Shown here in pieces: positions 35,411 through 43,348 of a stretch of 64,000 nt of DNA. Each line of letters begins with the position of its first letter. Positions within the stretch are counted from its first letter, which is position 1. Origin of the DNA: Amycolatopsis sp. NBC_00345. GTDB lineage: Bacteria > Actinomycetota > Actinomycetes > Mycobacteriales > Pseudonocardiaceae. The notes beneath the pieces are model-generated. The model did no database searches, had not been told where the DNA came from, and saw only the letters and a list, made by a program, of their open reading frames with translations. A program made the translations under genes and the position numbers. The DNA lies in assembly GCF_036116635.1 (NCBI RefSeq), contig NZ_CP107995.1, positions 10,044,001-10,108,000 of the forward strand, in the 5' to 3' direction.

Positions 35411-36384
35411 GCCACGCCTGGATGCCGACGTCGCCGTGCGGCGACGGCTGCCTCACCGAGGACGGGCCGACGGTCGCCTTCCCGCGCCGGGTGCTGCGGT
35501 TCGGCTGCGCGATTTCGGTAGTGGTGGCGGCCTTGCTGACGGCGCCGCTGCTGCTCGTGCTGCGCGGCCGGGGCCGGGAACTGCTGGTGCGCACCATCTT
35601 CCGCGCCGTGCTGCGGTCCTTCGGGGTGAAGCTGGCCGTGCACGGCGGCACGGACTTCCTCGCCGCGCCCGCCGGCCGCGGCGCGCTGGTGGTGAACAAC
35701 CACATCTCGTGGCTGGACATCGTCGCGATCAACGCGCTGCGCCCGATGCGCGCCCTCGCGAAGGTCGAGATCGGCGGCTGGCCGGTCCTGGGCACGCTGG
35801 TCCGCCGCGGCGGCAGCATCTTCCTGGACCGCACTCGCCTGCGGACGCTGCCCGGCACGATGACGGAACTCGCGGACGCACTGCGCTCCGGCTCGCTCGT
35901 CAACGTCACCCCGGAGGGCACCACGTGGTGCGGCCTGGCCTCCGGCCGCTTCACGACGGCCACCTTCCAGGCCGCCATCGACGGCGGCGTGCCCGTCCGC
36001 CCGGTCGCGCTGCGCTATCGCCTGTCGGACGGCCGCGAGACCAGCCGCCCGGCATTCGTCGGCCCGGAGTCGCTCATCGCGTCGCTGCGCCGCGTGGCCG
36101 CGCTCCGCGGGCTGGTCCTGGAGGTCCACGTCTGCCCGGAGATCGCCCCGGGCCGCGCCGAAGACCGGCGATCGCTGGCCGAACTGGCGGAGGCCTCGGT
36201 GCACTCGGCGCTCGGAACGGTCCGAATCCCGCCGCAACGCCGTCGCCTGGTGGCGACGACCGGTCCGGCCACCCTGCGCGTGGTGGGTTCGGTGGTTGCT
36301 CCTGCGGCTACGTCGGTTACCCACTCGACCGTCCGGGTGGCGGTTGCTCCGGCGGTTGGTCCGGACACCACTCCTACTGTCTGA
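35407..36384 (+). CDS. PlsC-family acyltransferase (OlsA-like), Rv3026c homologue
   Basis: 325 residues. One N-terminal membrane helix (LRFGCAISVVVAALLTAPLLLVL, about 30-52), then the acyltransferase motifs: NNHISWLDIVAINALRP (HX4D), GSIFLDRTR, and LVNVTPEGTTW with RPVALRY. The last 80 residues are a Val/Thr/Pro-rich tail of low complexity. Acts at the inner face of the membrane, transferring an acyl chain to lyso-ornithine lipid or lysophosphatidate. GTG 35407 overlaps the OlsB-like stop, so the pair is coupled. Repeat array F begins at its end. Confidence 0.85.
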   Translation: MSHAWMPTSPCGDGCLTEDGPTVAFPRRVLRFGCAISVVVAALLTAPLLLVLRGRGRELLVRTIFRAVLRSFGVKLAVHGGTDFLAAPAGRGALVVNNHISWLDIVAINALRPMRALAKVEIGGWPVLGTLVRRGGSIFLDRTRLRTLPGTMTELADALRSGSLVNVTPEGTTWCGLASGRFTTATFQAAIDGGVPVRPVALRYRLSDGRETSRPAFVGPESLIASLRRVAALRGLVLEVHVCPEIAPGRAEDRRSLAELAEASVHSALGTVRIPPQRRRLVATTGPATLRVVGSVVAPAATSVTHSTVRVAVAPAVGPDTTPTV

Positions 36385-36713
36385 CCGGCGGGCCTGTGTG
36401 TCCAGGCGGTCTGTCTCGCCTCACCCAGCGGCATGCGTGACCGGCGGCCTGACTCAGCGGCCCGCGTGACCTAGCGGCCTCTGCGTGACCTAGCGGCCCG
36501 CGTGACTGGCGGTTTGTCTGACCGGCGGTCCACCCGGCACTCCATCCGGTGGTCGGTTCAGTCGCTCCCGTGCGCACCCCGTCGGGCGGCCCTCCCACAT
36601 CCCACAATCCGTCCGCCTGCCCGGCCGTTCACCGAGGCCCCGTTCTGCCTGCGGTCCCGCCGCCCGGCCGAATCCTCGTTCGGCCGGGCGAGCCGTCCCC
36701 GGCGTCGGCGTGG
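36385..36713. repeat. Repeat array F: ~17-bp repeats between convergent genes
   Basis: About eight units of the form GTGACCTAGCGGCCCGC with variable 15-20 bp length, clearest from 36425 to 36535. Later sequence is unstructured. Flanking genes converge. Confidence 0.75.
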
Positions 36714-37622
36714 TCAGGAAACGGCGAGAGTGATCTTCCCGCCCGGGTGCCCGTCCTGGCTCTCGCGCAGGGCCGCGGCCGCGTCGGCCAGGGGGTAGCT
36801 CTTCCCGTGGGCGATCTGCAGCCCACGCTGGACGTGCTCCAGGAGCGTGTCCAGCACCTCCGTGCGCGGTCCGTTGTCGTCACGGCCGCTGGAGAACGTC
36901 AGGCCGAGCTGGAACGCGGCAGGGTCCGCGATGGTGACCAGTCGCTCCTTCGAACCGAGCAGTTCGACGGAATCCGGCAGCACGCCGTGGCCGGAAGCGT
37001 CGAAGACGGCGTCGACGGGACGGTCCGTCGCCTCGCGGACGCGTTCGGGCCAGCCGTCGCCGTACAGGACCGGGATCGCGCCGAGCGCCTTGACCTCGTC
37101 GAGGTTGCGCTGGCCGGCGGTGCCGAGGACGGTCGCGCCGAGGGCGACGGCCGCCTGCGTCGCGAACCGTCCGACGGCGCCGCTCGCGCCATGGATCAAG
37201 AGCACCTCGCCGGACTTGACGCCGAGCAGGCCGAGCACGCGCAACGCCGTTTCGCCGGCCACCGGCAACGCGACGGCGTCCGCCCAGGACAGGCTCGACG
37301 GCTTACGCGTGACCTCCTCGGCCAGCGCGTAATCGGCGTACGCGCCAGTGGCCGACCAACCGAAGACCTCGTCGCCGACGGCGAAGGCCGCGCCGTCACC
37401 GGCCGCGTCGACGACCCCGGCCACCTCCATGCCCGGGATCTGTTCGCCGTCCGGTTTCTTGTCCTCGCTCATGCCGCCGCTGAGGATCTTCCAATCGATG
37501 GGGTTCACGCCGGCCGCGCGGACGGCGACGCGGACCTGGCCGGGGCCGGGTTCGGGCGCCGGTACCTCGCTCAGCCGCAGGACTTCCGGCCCGCCGTACT
37601 CGGCGAAGGTGATGGCTCGCAT
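36714..37622 (-). CDS. NADPH:quinone reductase-like zinc-independent MDR oxidoreductase
   Basis: 302 residues. GroES-like part RAITFAEYGGPEVLRLSEVPAPEPGPGQVRVAVRAAGVNPIDWKI; then the Rossmann motif VLLIHGASGAVGRFATQAAVALGATVLGTAG near 140. The zinc-binding cysteines of alcohol dehydrogenases are absent, as in quinone oxidoreductases. Reduces quinones or enones with NADPH. ATG 37622; the frame is open 35 codons upstream but with Arg/Ser-rich filler. Divergent from a LuxR-type gene, which may control it. Confidence 0.88.
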   Translation of the reverse strand: MRAITFAEYGGPEVLRLSEVPAPEPGPGQVRVAVRAAGVNPIDWKILSGGMSEDKKPDGEQIPGMEVAGVVDAAGDGAAFAVGDEVFGWSATGAYADYALAEEVTRKPSSLSWADAVALPVAGETALRVLGLLGVKSGEVLLIHGASGAVGRFATQAAVALGATVLGTAGQRNLDEVKALGAIPVLYGDGWPERVREATDRPVDAVFDASGHGVLPDSVELLGSKERLVTIADPAAFQLGLTFSSGRDDNGPRTEVLDTLLEHVQRGLQIAHGKSYPLADAAAALRESQDGHPGGKITLAVS

Positions 37623-37776
37623 GGGGGTTCGTACTCTCCTTCGGTTCAGGACGCTTCGGTCGAACGTCCTGCCTAGAGTCAACTGCTCCCGGCCGCCAGC
37701 CGAACCGCTCGGACGAGCAGTGTTCACTAGCCGGACGAGTAGCCGGGCGCACCGCGCACGCCCTTACTGTGGACGT

Positions 37777-39063
37777 ATGGACGAATCCTGGTCCGATCCA
37801 GCTCATGTGCTCGACGTTGTCACGCGCATCATCTCGGCGCCCCGGCCCGAGCTGCTGCCCCGGTTCTCGCGTGAGCTCGCGGCCGTGCTGCCGCACCGTG
37901 CGGCGGCCATGCAGACCGGCGACTGCCCGCACAGCCCGTTCAAGGTCACCGGCGATACGACCGTGACGGATGCCGTGACCAGCACCGAGCTGGAACACCT
38001 CGCCGACCTGGGCGTTGTGGGTGAGGCGGCGGTCGTCGAGGGGGTGCTGGCGGGCGTCGAGCGGACGTTGGTCCTGCTGACCTCGCGGCCGGCGGTCGGC
38101 AACGGGGCGATGTTTGTCGTGGTTCCGGAGGGTGACCTCCCGTCGGCGCGTGAGCTCGACCTCGCCGCCCGTCTGTGGCACCTGTCCTGCACGGACGCCG
38201 GCCAGCGGGCCGCTGACCCGGGCCCCGACGTGCTTGCCACGAGCCTCGCCGCGGCGACCGCACGCGCCCAGACCGTGACGGACCTCGGCCAAACGCACGC
38301 GGCGACGCTCGTCGCGCTGCTTTCGGTCCTCCGCTCCGGCCGGCTCGGCGACAGCGCCGCCCGTCAGACCGCGACGGACCTGGCTGCTCGCGCCCTCGTT
38401 GACCTCCGTGCGGTGACGGAACGTGATCAAGTGTTGTCGGCGGAGTCCGCTCGCGCTGCGTTCACGGTGCTCTCGGAGCAGCTCGCGCCCATCGTCGGCC
38501 ACGCTGATGTCGCGGTGGACCTGGTCGGCCCGGTCGAGGACCGCCGGCTGCCGCAGGACATCGCGCACACCGCCCGGACGGTGACGCGTGGCCTGGTCAT
38601 CGCCGCGCTCGACCGCCCGGGCACGGCCCGTGTCCGTGCCTCCTGGCGCTTCGACGGCCCAGCCCTCCGCATCACCGTCCGCGACGACGGCCCGGACGCC
38701 CCCGACGTCGTCGTCGCCCCGGGCCTCACCGAGCGCATCACCCCACTCGGCGGCCACTGGGAGGTCGACACCGTCCCCGGCTGGGGCACGACGATCACCG
38801 CCGCTCTGCCGCTGACCACCGCCGATCCGCCCGAGCTGCGTCCGCTGGACCGGCTGAACGCGCGTGAGCTGGAGGTGCTCGCGGGCATCTCGGAGGGGCT
38901 GCGCAACCGCCAGATCGCCGGTCGGCTGCAGCTGAGCGAGCACACGGTGAAGTTCCACGTGCGCAACCTGCTGGAAAAACTGGAGGTCACCTCCCGCGGC
39001 CAGGCCGCCGCCCTCGCCCACGACCTGCGACTGGAGCCGGTCGCGGTGCACCGGACGGCGTGA
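37777..39063 (+). CDS. LuxR-type regulator with histidine-kinase-like ATPase segment
   Basis: 428 residues. C-terminal HTH about 355-415: LNARELEVLAGISEGLRNRQIAGRLQLSEHTVKFHVRNLLEKLEV. Before it, about 225-345, an HATPase_c-like region (LPQDIAHTARTVTRGLVIAALDR, LRITVRDDGPDAP, LGGHWEVDTVPGWGTTITAALPL), as in two-component sensors but without an H-box, so kinase activity is doubtful. The N-terminal ~200 residues look like a GAF-type sensor. A one-protein fusion of sensor, ATPase and DNA-binding parts. Stop codon lies in an exact 18-bp tandem duplication. Confidence 0.83.
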   Translation: MDESWSDPAHVLDVVTRIISAPRPELLPRFSRELAAVLPHRAAAMQTGDCPHSPFKVTGDTTVTDAVTSTELEHLADLGVVGEAAVVEGVLAGVERTLVLLTSRPAVGNGAMFVVVPEGDLPSARELDLAARLWHLSCTDAGQRAADPGPDVLATSLAAATARAQTVTDLGQTHAATLVALLSVLRSGRLGDSAARQTATDLAARALVDLRAVTERDQVLSAESARAAFTVLSEQLAPIVGHADVAVDLVGPVEDRRLPQDIAHTARTVTRGLVIAALDRPGTARVRASWRFDGPALRITVRDDGPDAPDVVVAPGLTERITPLGGHWEVDTVPGWGTTITAALPLTTADPPELRPLDRLNARELEVLAGISEGLRNRQIAGRLQLSEHTVKFHVRNLLEKLEVTSRGQAAALAHDLRLEPVAVHRTA

Positions 39064-39081
39064 GTGCACCGGACGGCGTGA
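39046..39081 (+). repeat. Exact 18-bp tandem duplication across a stop codon
   Basis: GTGCACCGGACGGCGTGA occurs twice in a row (39046-39063, 39064-39081). The first copy carries the LuxR-type gene's stop TGA; the second repeats it just outside the gene. Signature of recent replication slippage. Confidence 0.9.
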
Positions 39082-39573
39082 GGCCTGCTGCTGGTCGCTG
39101 CGCCGCGGAACCTCTGCGTGCGTGGCCCCGGGCGGCTGCTTCGTAACCCCGCTCCACGCGCTGGCTACAGGGCTTGTGACTGGCTTTCGGCTTCCGGCGC
39201 GTCAGACCTGCGCGGGTCCTGCTCTTCGCTCGACTTGCCGGTCAAATGGCAGGATTCTCTACGCGCCGGACCACGTCGCGCTGGGCGCTGATTTGTTCCG
39301 CCGCACCACTGGGGAGGTCACTCCAGCTGCTGTGCCGCGAAGCCGCTGTCCTGTGTAACCCGCTGTCTCCCAAGATCACCCGCACCACGCTCACCCTTAG
39401 GTCGCGTCACGCCACCTGAGCCGTCCCCCTGGCCGACGCCCGTCCAGGTCAAAACCAAGCGCACGGATATTTGCCGAGCGACAGAAGCCACCCCTCCACC
39501 GCCCATTTCCGCGATACAGCCCTTGCCCACGGAACAAACCGGATCACCTCAGCCCGCTAGCCCACCCGGCGCA
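39082..39573. other. Gene-free stretch of about 490 bp
   Basis: Between the LuxR-type gene and the MFS promoter I see no coding signal and no clear repeats; composition is slightly lower in GC than the flanking genes. A 78-codon plus frame (39122-39358) has no ribosome site or recognisable protein and was not called. Confidence 0.55.
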
Positions 39574-39604
39574 TTGACCTTCACCGCACTGGAGGTTGCA
39601 CGCT
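39574..39604 (+). promoter_or_regulatory. MerR/SoxR-type promoter with 19-bp spacer
   Basis: TTGACC (39574-39579), then the dyad ACCTTCA-ccgcac-TGGAGGT (39577-39596, one mismatch) inside an over-long 19-bp spacer, then TGCACG around 39598-39604 as the -10 region. This is the layout of promoters activated by MerR-family proteins. Transcription would begin about 39611-39612, at the ATG itself, giving a leaderless mRNA. Confidence 0.6.
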
Positions 39605-39611
39605 GACGATC

Positions 39612-40976
39612 ATGACCCGGACGACCACCGCCCCGCCCCGAAGAAGCGTCCTGTGGAGCCGCGAGCATCGGCTCACCACGATCGGTCTGTTGCTGGTGGT
39701 CACGCTGGTCGCGTTCGAGAACATGGGCGTGGCCACCGCGATGCCGACTCTCGTCGCGGACCTGCACGGCCTCGCGCTCTACTCGTGGCCGTTCACCACG
39801 TTCCTGATCGCCAGCGTGGTGGCGACGGTCCTGTCCGGCCGCATGGGTGACCGCCGTGGCCCGGTTCCCGCGCTGATGGCCGGACCGGTGCTCTTCGCCG
39901 CCGGCCTGCTCGTCGCCGGCACGGCCAACGGGATGCCCATGCTGCTGGCCGGCCGCGCGCTGCAGGGCCTCGGCTCCGGTTTCCTGCTGGTCGCGGTGTC
40001 GCTGCTGATCGCCGCGACGTTCACTGACCGTGAACGCCCGGTCATCTACGCCGCCAACGCCGCGGCCTGGGTCTTGCCCGCCGTGGTCGGCCCGTTCGTC
40101 GCGGGCCTGATCACCGTCAGCATCGGCTGGCGGTGGGTGTTCCTCGGTCTGAGCCCGCTGGTCGCGATCGGGGTGGCCCTGCTCGTCGTCGTGGCCCGCC
40201 GCCTGCCCGCACACGTGCCGACGGCTACGGCCCGACGCGCCGGTGTGGTCCCCGCCGTGGTCGCCGCGCTGGGTGTCGCGGCCCTGAGCTGGGCCGCCCA
40301 GCATCCGTCACCGGTTGCCATCGCCTACGGCGCCGTGGGCCTCGTCGCCCTGGCTGCCGCCTTGAGGAAGCTCCTCCCCGCCGGCACGCTGACCGCTCGT
40401 CCTGGCCTGCCGACCGTCATTGCCTCCCGGGCTCTGCTTTCCGGCGCCTACGCAGGCATGGAGGCCTACCTGCCGCTCACTATGAGCGCCGTCCACGGCT
40501 ACGGTCCCGCGCTGGCCGGCCTGCCCCTGACGATCACCGCGCTGGGCTGGTCGGCGGGGTCGGCGCTGCAGGGCCGATTCCTCGACTGGTCCCGCGAAGC
40601 GTCCCTGCGCACCGGCTTCGCGTTGGTCGCGGCGAGCCTGGTCGGTTTCGTGCTGGTGTCGCAGCCCTGGTTCCCGGCCTGGCTCGCGTTCGTGATCTGC
40701 GCGGTCGGCGGCGCGGGCATGGGCATCGCGATGCCGGCGATCTCCGTCCTATTGCTCAGGTACTCGCCCGAGGGCGAACGTGGCTTCAACACCTCCGCCA
40801 TGCAGCTCGCGGACTGGGTCGGCTCGGCCCTTTTGATCGGCCTCGGCGGCGTGCTCCTCGCCGTGGTCGCGTCCGCCGTCCACCCTTCAGCGGCGATGGC
40901 GATCCTCGGCGCTGCTCTCGTCCTGCTCACCTCGCTGGGAGTTCGCCTGACCAGCCGTTGGCCGCGGAAGGTGTGA
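39612..40976 (+). CDS. MFS transporter (multidrug efflux, DHA type)
   Basis: 454 residues, 12-14 transmembrane helices. FENMGVATAMPTLVADLHGLALYSWPFTTFLIASVVATVLSGRMGDRRG covers helix 1 to the conserved loop 2-3 motif; LLAGRALQGLGSGFLLVAVSLLIAATF is motif B/C-like, marking drug:H+ antiporters; WVLPAVVGPFVAGLITVSIGWRWVFLG follows. Likely exports toxic compounds. ATG 39612 lies right at the predicted start of transcription from a MerR-type promoter. No merR gene is within the window nearby. Precedes the cysteine desulfurase gene by 64 bp. Confidence 0.87.
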   Translation: MTRTTTAPPRRSVLWSREHRLTTIGLLLVVTLVAFENMGVATAMPTLVADLHGLALYSWPFTTFLIASVVATVLSGRMGDRRGPVPALMAGPVLFAAGLLVAGTANGMPMLLAGRALQGLGSGFLLVAVSLLIAATFTDRERPVIYAANAAAWVLPAVVGPFVAGLITVSIGWRWVFLGLSPLVAIGVALLVVVARRLPAHVPTATARRAGVVPAVVAALGVAALSWAAQHPSPVAIAYGAVGLVALAAALRKLLPAGTLTARPGLPTVIASRALLSGAYAGMEAYLPLTMSAVHGYGPALAGLPLTITALGWSAGSALQGRFLDWSREASLRTGFALVAASLVGFVLVSQPWFPAWLAFVICAVGGAGMGIAMPAISVLLLRYSPEGERGFNTSAMQLADWVGSALLIGLGGVLLAVVASAVHPSAAMAILGAALVLLTSLGVRLTSRWPRKV

Positions 40977-41040
40977 CAGGCCACTTCGGCGGCCAGGGTG
41001 GGCTTCGTCACCGGCTGGAGCGGACTACCCTGAAGGGGCG

Positions 41041-42237
41041 ATGACCTATCTCGACCATGCGGCGACCACTCCGATGTTGCCCGAAGCCGTGGCGGCGATG
41101 ACTGAGGCACTGTCCACCGTGGGCAATGCCTCCGCGTTGCATTCCTCAGGACGGCGAGCGCGCCGGGTGGTCGAAGAGTCCCGCGAGGTTATAGCGGCCG
41201 CCCTCAGCGCCCGTCCCTCCGAGGTGATCTTCACCGGCGGCGGCACGGAGAGTGACAACCTTGCGGTCAAGGGCATCTTCTGGGCCCGCCACGGCGAGCA
41301 GCCCGAGCGCCGCCGCATCCTGTGCGGTGCCGTAGAGCACCACGCCGTCCTGGATACCGTCGAGTGGCTCGAGGCCGAGTGTGGCGCCGAGATCACCTGG
41401 CTCGAGGTCGACACCCAGGGCCGGGTCTCGCCGGACACCCTCCGCGCCGCCATTGGCTCGGCGCCCGAGACAGTCGCCCTCGCAACGGTGATGTGGGCCA
41501 ACAACGAGGTCGGCACCATCAACCCCATCACCGAGTTGGCCGCTGTATGCGCCGAGTTCGGCATCCCGCTGCACACCGACGCAGTCCAGGCGGTCGGCGC
41601 CGTCCCTGTCGACTTCGCGGAGAGCGGCGCGGCCGCGCTGACCCTCACCGGCCACAAGCTCGGCGGCCCGTACGGCGTCGGCGCACTCCTTCTCGGCCGC
41701 GACACCGCGTGCGTACCGGTACTCCACGGAGGCGGCCAGGAGCGGAGCGTTCGCTCTGGCACCCTCGACGTCCCGGCGATCGCCAGTTTCGCGGTGGCAG
41801 TCCGAGCGAGCGTCGAAGCCCGCGGGGAGTACGCGGCCCGTGTCGAGAAGCTTCGCGACGAGCTGATCGAAGCTGTCCTCCGTGAGGTGCCGGACGCCAT
41901 CCTCAACGGCGGTTCCGGTGACCGGTTGCCCGGACATGCCCACTTCACCTTCCCCGGCTCCGCCGGCGACAGCCTCCTGATGCTGCTGGACGCCAAGGGA
42001 ATCGAATGCTCCACCGGCTCCGCGTGCACCGCCGGCGTCGCCCAGCCCAGCCACGTGCTGCTCGCCATGGGCGCCGACGCGGCCGCCGCGCGGGGCTCCC
42101 TCCGATTTTCGCTTGGCCACACGTCGACACTGGATGATGTGACGGCACTCGCGCGCGAGATCGGCGGAGTCGTCGCGCGGGCCCGGCAGGCGGGACTCGC
42201 CGGCATGCGCAAGCAGACCCAGAAGCAAGAGGTGTAA
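41041..42237 (+). CDS. iscS: Cysteine desulfurase (IscS/NifS class), Rv3025c homologue
   Basis: 398 residues, PLP fold type I. Start TYLDHAATTPMLPEAVAAM; GGGTESDNLAVKG binds PLP; HTDAVQAVGAVPVDF; LTGHKLGGPYGVGALLLG with Schiff-base Lys206; and the mobile active-site loop CSTGSACTAG with persulfide Cys329. Removes sulfur from cysteine as enzyme-bound persulfide for tRNA thiolation and Fe-S clusters. mnmA begins 3 bp after its stop, so here the sulfur is likely passed to tRNA uridine-34. GAAGGGGCG ribosome site before ATG. Confidence 0.95.
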   Translation: MTYLDHAATTPMLPEAVAAMTEALSTVGNASALHSSGRRARRVVEESREVIAAALSARPSEVIFTGGGTESDNLAVKGIFWARHGEQPERRRILCGAVEHHAVLDTVEWLEAECGAEITWLEVDTQGRVSPDTLRAAIGSAPETVALATVMWANNEVGTINPITELAAVCAEFGIPLHTDAVQAVGAVPVDFAESGAAALTLTGHKLGGPYGVGALLLGRDTACVPVLHGGGQERSVRSGTLDVPAIASFAVAVRASVEARGEYAARVEKLRDELIEAVLREVPDAILNGGSGDRLPGHAHFTFPGSAGDSLLMLLDAKGIECSTGSACTAGVAQPSHVLLAMGADAAAARGSLRFSLGHTSTLDDVTALAREIGGVVARARQAGLAGMRKQTQKQEV

Positions 42238-42240
42238 GCA

Positions 42241-43332
42241 ATGCGGGTACTGGCCGCTATGAGCGGAGGAGTGGATTCGGCGGTCGCAGCCGCGCGTGCG
42301 GTCGACGCCGGGCACGACGTCGTCGGTGTGCACCTGGCACTGTCCGCCAAACCCGGCACGCTGAGGACGGGTTCTCGCGGGTGCTGCACCATCGAGGATT
42401 CGCACGATGCCCGCCGCGCTGCCGACATCATGGGCATTCCCTTCTACATCTGGGACTTCGCCGAGCGCTTCACCGAAGAGGTCGTCGAGACCTTCGTCGG
42501 CGAGTACGCCGCCGGCCGTACCCCGAACCCTTGCGTCACATGCAACGAAAAGATCAAGTTCGAGGCGCTGCTGGAAAAGGCGATGGCGCTCGGCTTCGAT
42601 GCTGTAGCGACTGGCCACTACGCCCGCCTTGCCGTTGTGGACGGCGAACCGAAGCTTCGGCGCAGCGCGGACGAGGGCAAGGATCAGTCGTACGTGCTGG
42701 CCTCATTGACCCCGGAGCAACTTAGCCACGCCATGTTCCCCCTCGGCGACTCGTGGAAGTCCGAGGTGCGAGCGGAGGCTGAGCAGCGTGGGCTTTCTGT
42801 GGCGAACAAGCCGGACAGCCACGATATCTGCTTCATCCCCGACGGCGACACGAAGAAGTTCCTCGAGAACCGGCTCGGACAGCGGCCCGGGGAACTGGTT
42901 GACGCAGAGACCGGCGCCGTGCTGGGGCAGCACACGGGTGTGCACGGTTTCACGGTCGGACAGCGTAAGGGGCTGGGCATCGAAGCTCCGGCGTCAGATG
43001 GGCGTCCGCGGTATGTCCTTTCGCTCGAGCCGGTTTCGGGCACGGTGAAGGTCGGCTCGTCCGCTGAGCTCGGGATCGATGCGATCGAAGCTGACCGGGC
43101 GATTTGGCCCAGTGGCCAGGCGCTCGACGGTCCGACCGAGTGCGTCGTCCAGGTGCGAGCGCACGGAGGCATCGCCGAGGCGGTCGCGGAGACCGAGGGT
43201 GAGCGGGTCAGCATCCAGCTGCGCGAGCCGTTGCGCGGCGTCGCCCCGGGGCAGGTTGTCGTCCTCTACCGGCCCGACAGTGAGTCCGGCGACCTCGTAC
43301 TGGGCAGCGCGAAGATTTCCAGCACGCGCTGA
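42241..43332 (+). CDS. mnmA: tRNA-specific 2-thiouridylase MnmA (TrmU)
   Basis: 363 residues. ATP-pyrophosphatase P-loop AAMSGGVDSAVAAAR (residues 5-19); nucleophile Cys101 in NPCVTCNEKIKFEALL; ATGHYARL; DQSYVLASLTPEQLSHAMFPLGDSWKSEVR; and the second catalytic Cys in SHDICFIPDGD near 201. Adds sulfur to the wobble uridine of Lys, Glu and Gln tRNAs. It directly follows the cysteine desulfurase that supplies the sulfur (3-bp gap). Homologue of Rv3024c. An extra GSRGCCTIEDSHDARR loop near residue 45 is common in actinobacterial forms. Confidence 0.96.
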   Translation: MRVLAAMSGGVDSAVAAARAVDAGHDVVGVHLALSAKPGTLRTGSRGCCTIEDSHDARRAADIMGIPFYIWDFAERFTEEVVETFVGEYAAGRTPNPCVTCNEKIKFEALLEKAMALGFDAVATGHYARLAVVDGEPKLRRSADEGKDQSYVLASLTPEQLSHAMFPLGDSWKSEVRAEAEQRGLSVANKPDSHDICFIPDGDTKKFLENRLGQRPGELVDAETGAVLGQHTGVHGFTVGQRKGLGIEAPASDGRPRYVLSLEPVSGTVKVGSSAELGIDAIEADRAIWPSGQALDGPTECVVQVRAHGGIAEAVAETEGERVSIQLREPLRGVAPGQVVVLYRPDSESGDLVLGSAKISSTR

Positions 43333-43348
43333 TTAGCCAGCCCGGCGA

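Noticed and set aside
39122..39358. 78-codon plus-strand frame
   Set aside because: No ribosome site, GTG-like start only, and sequence without recognisable structure.
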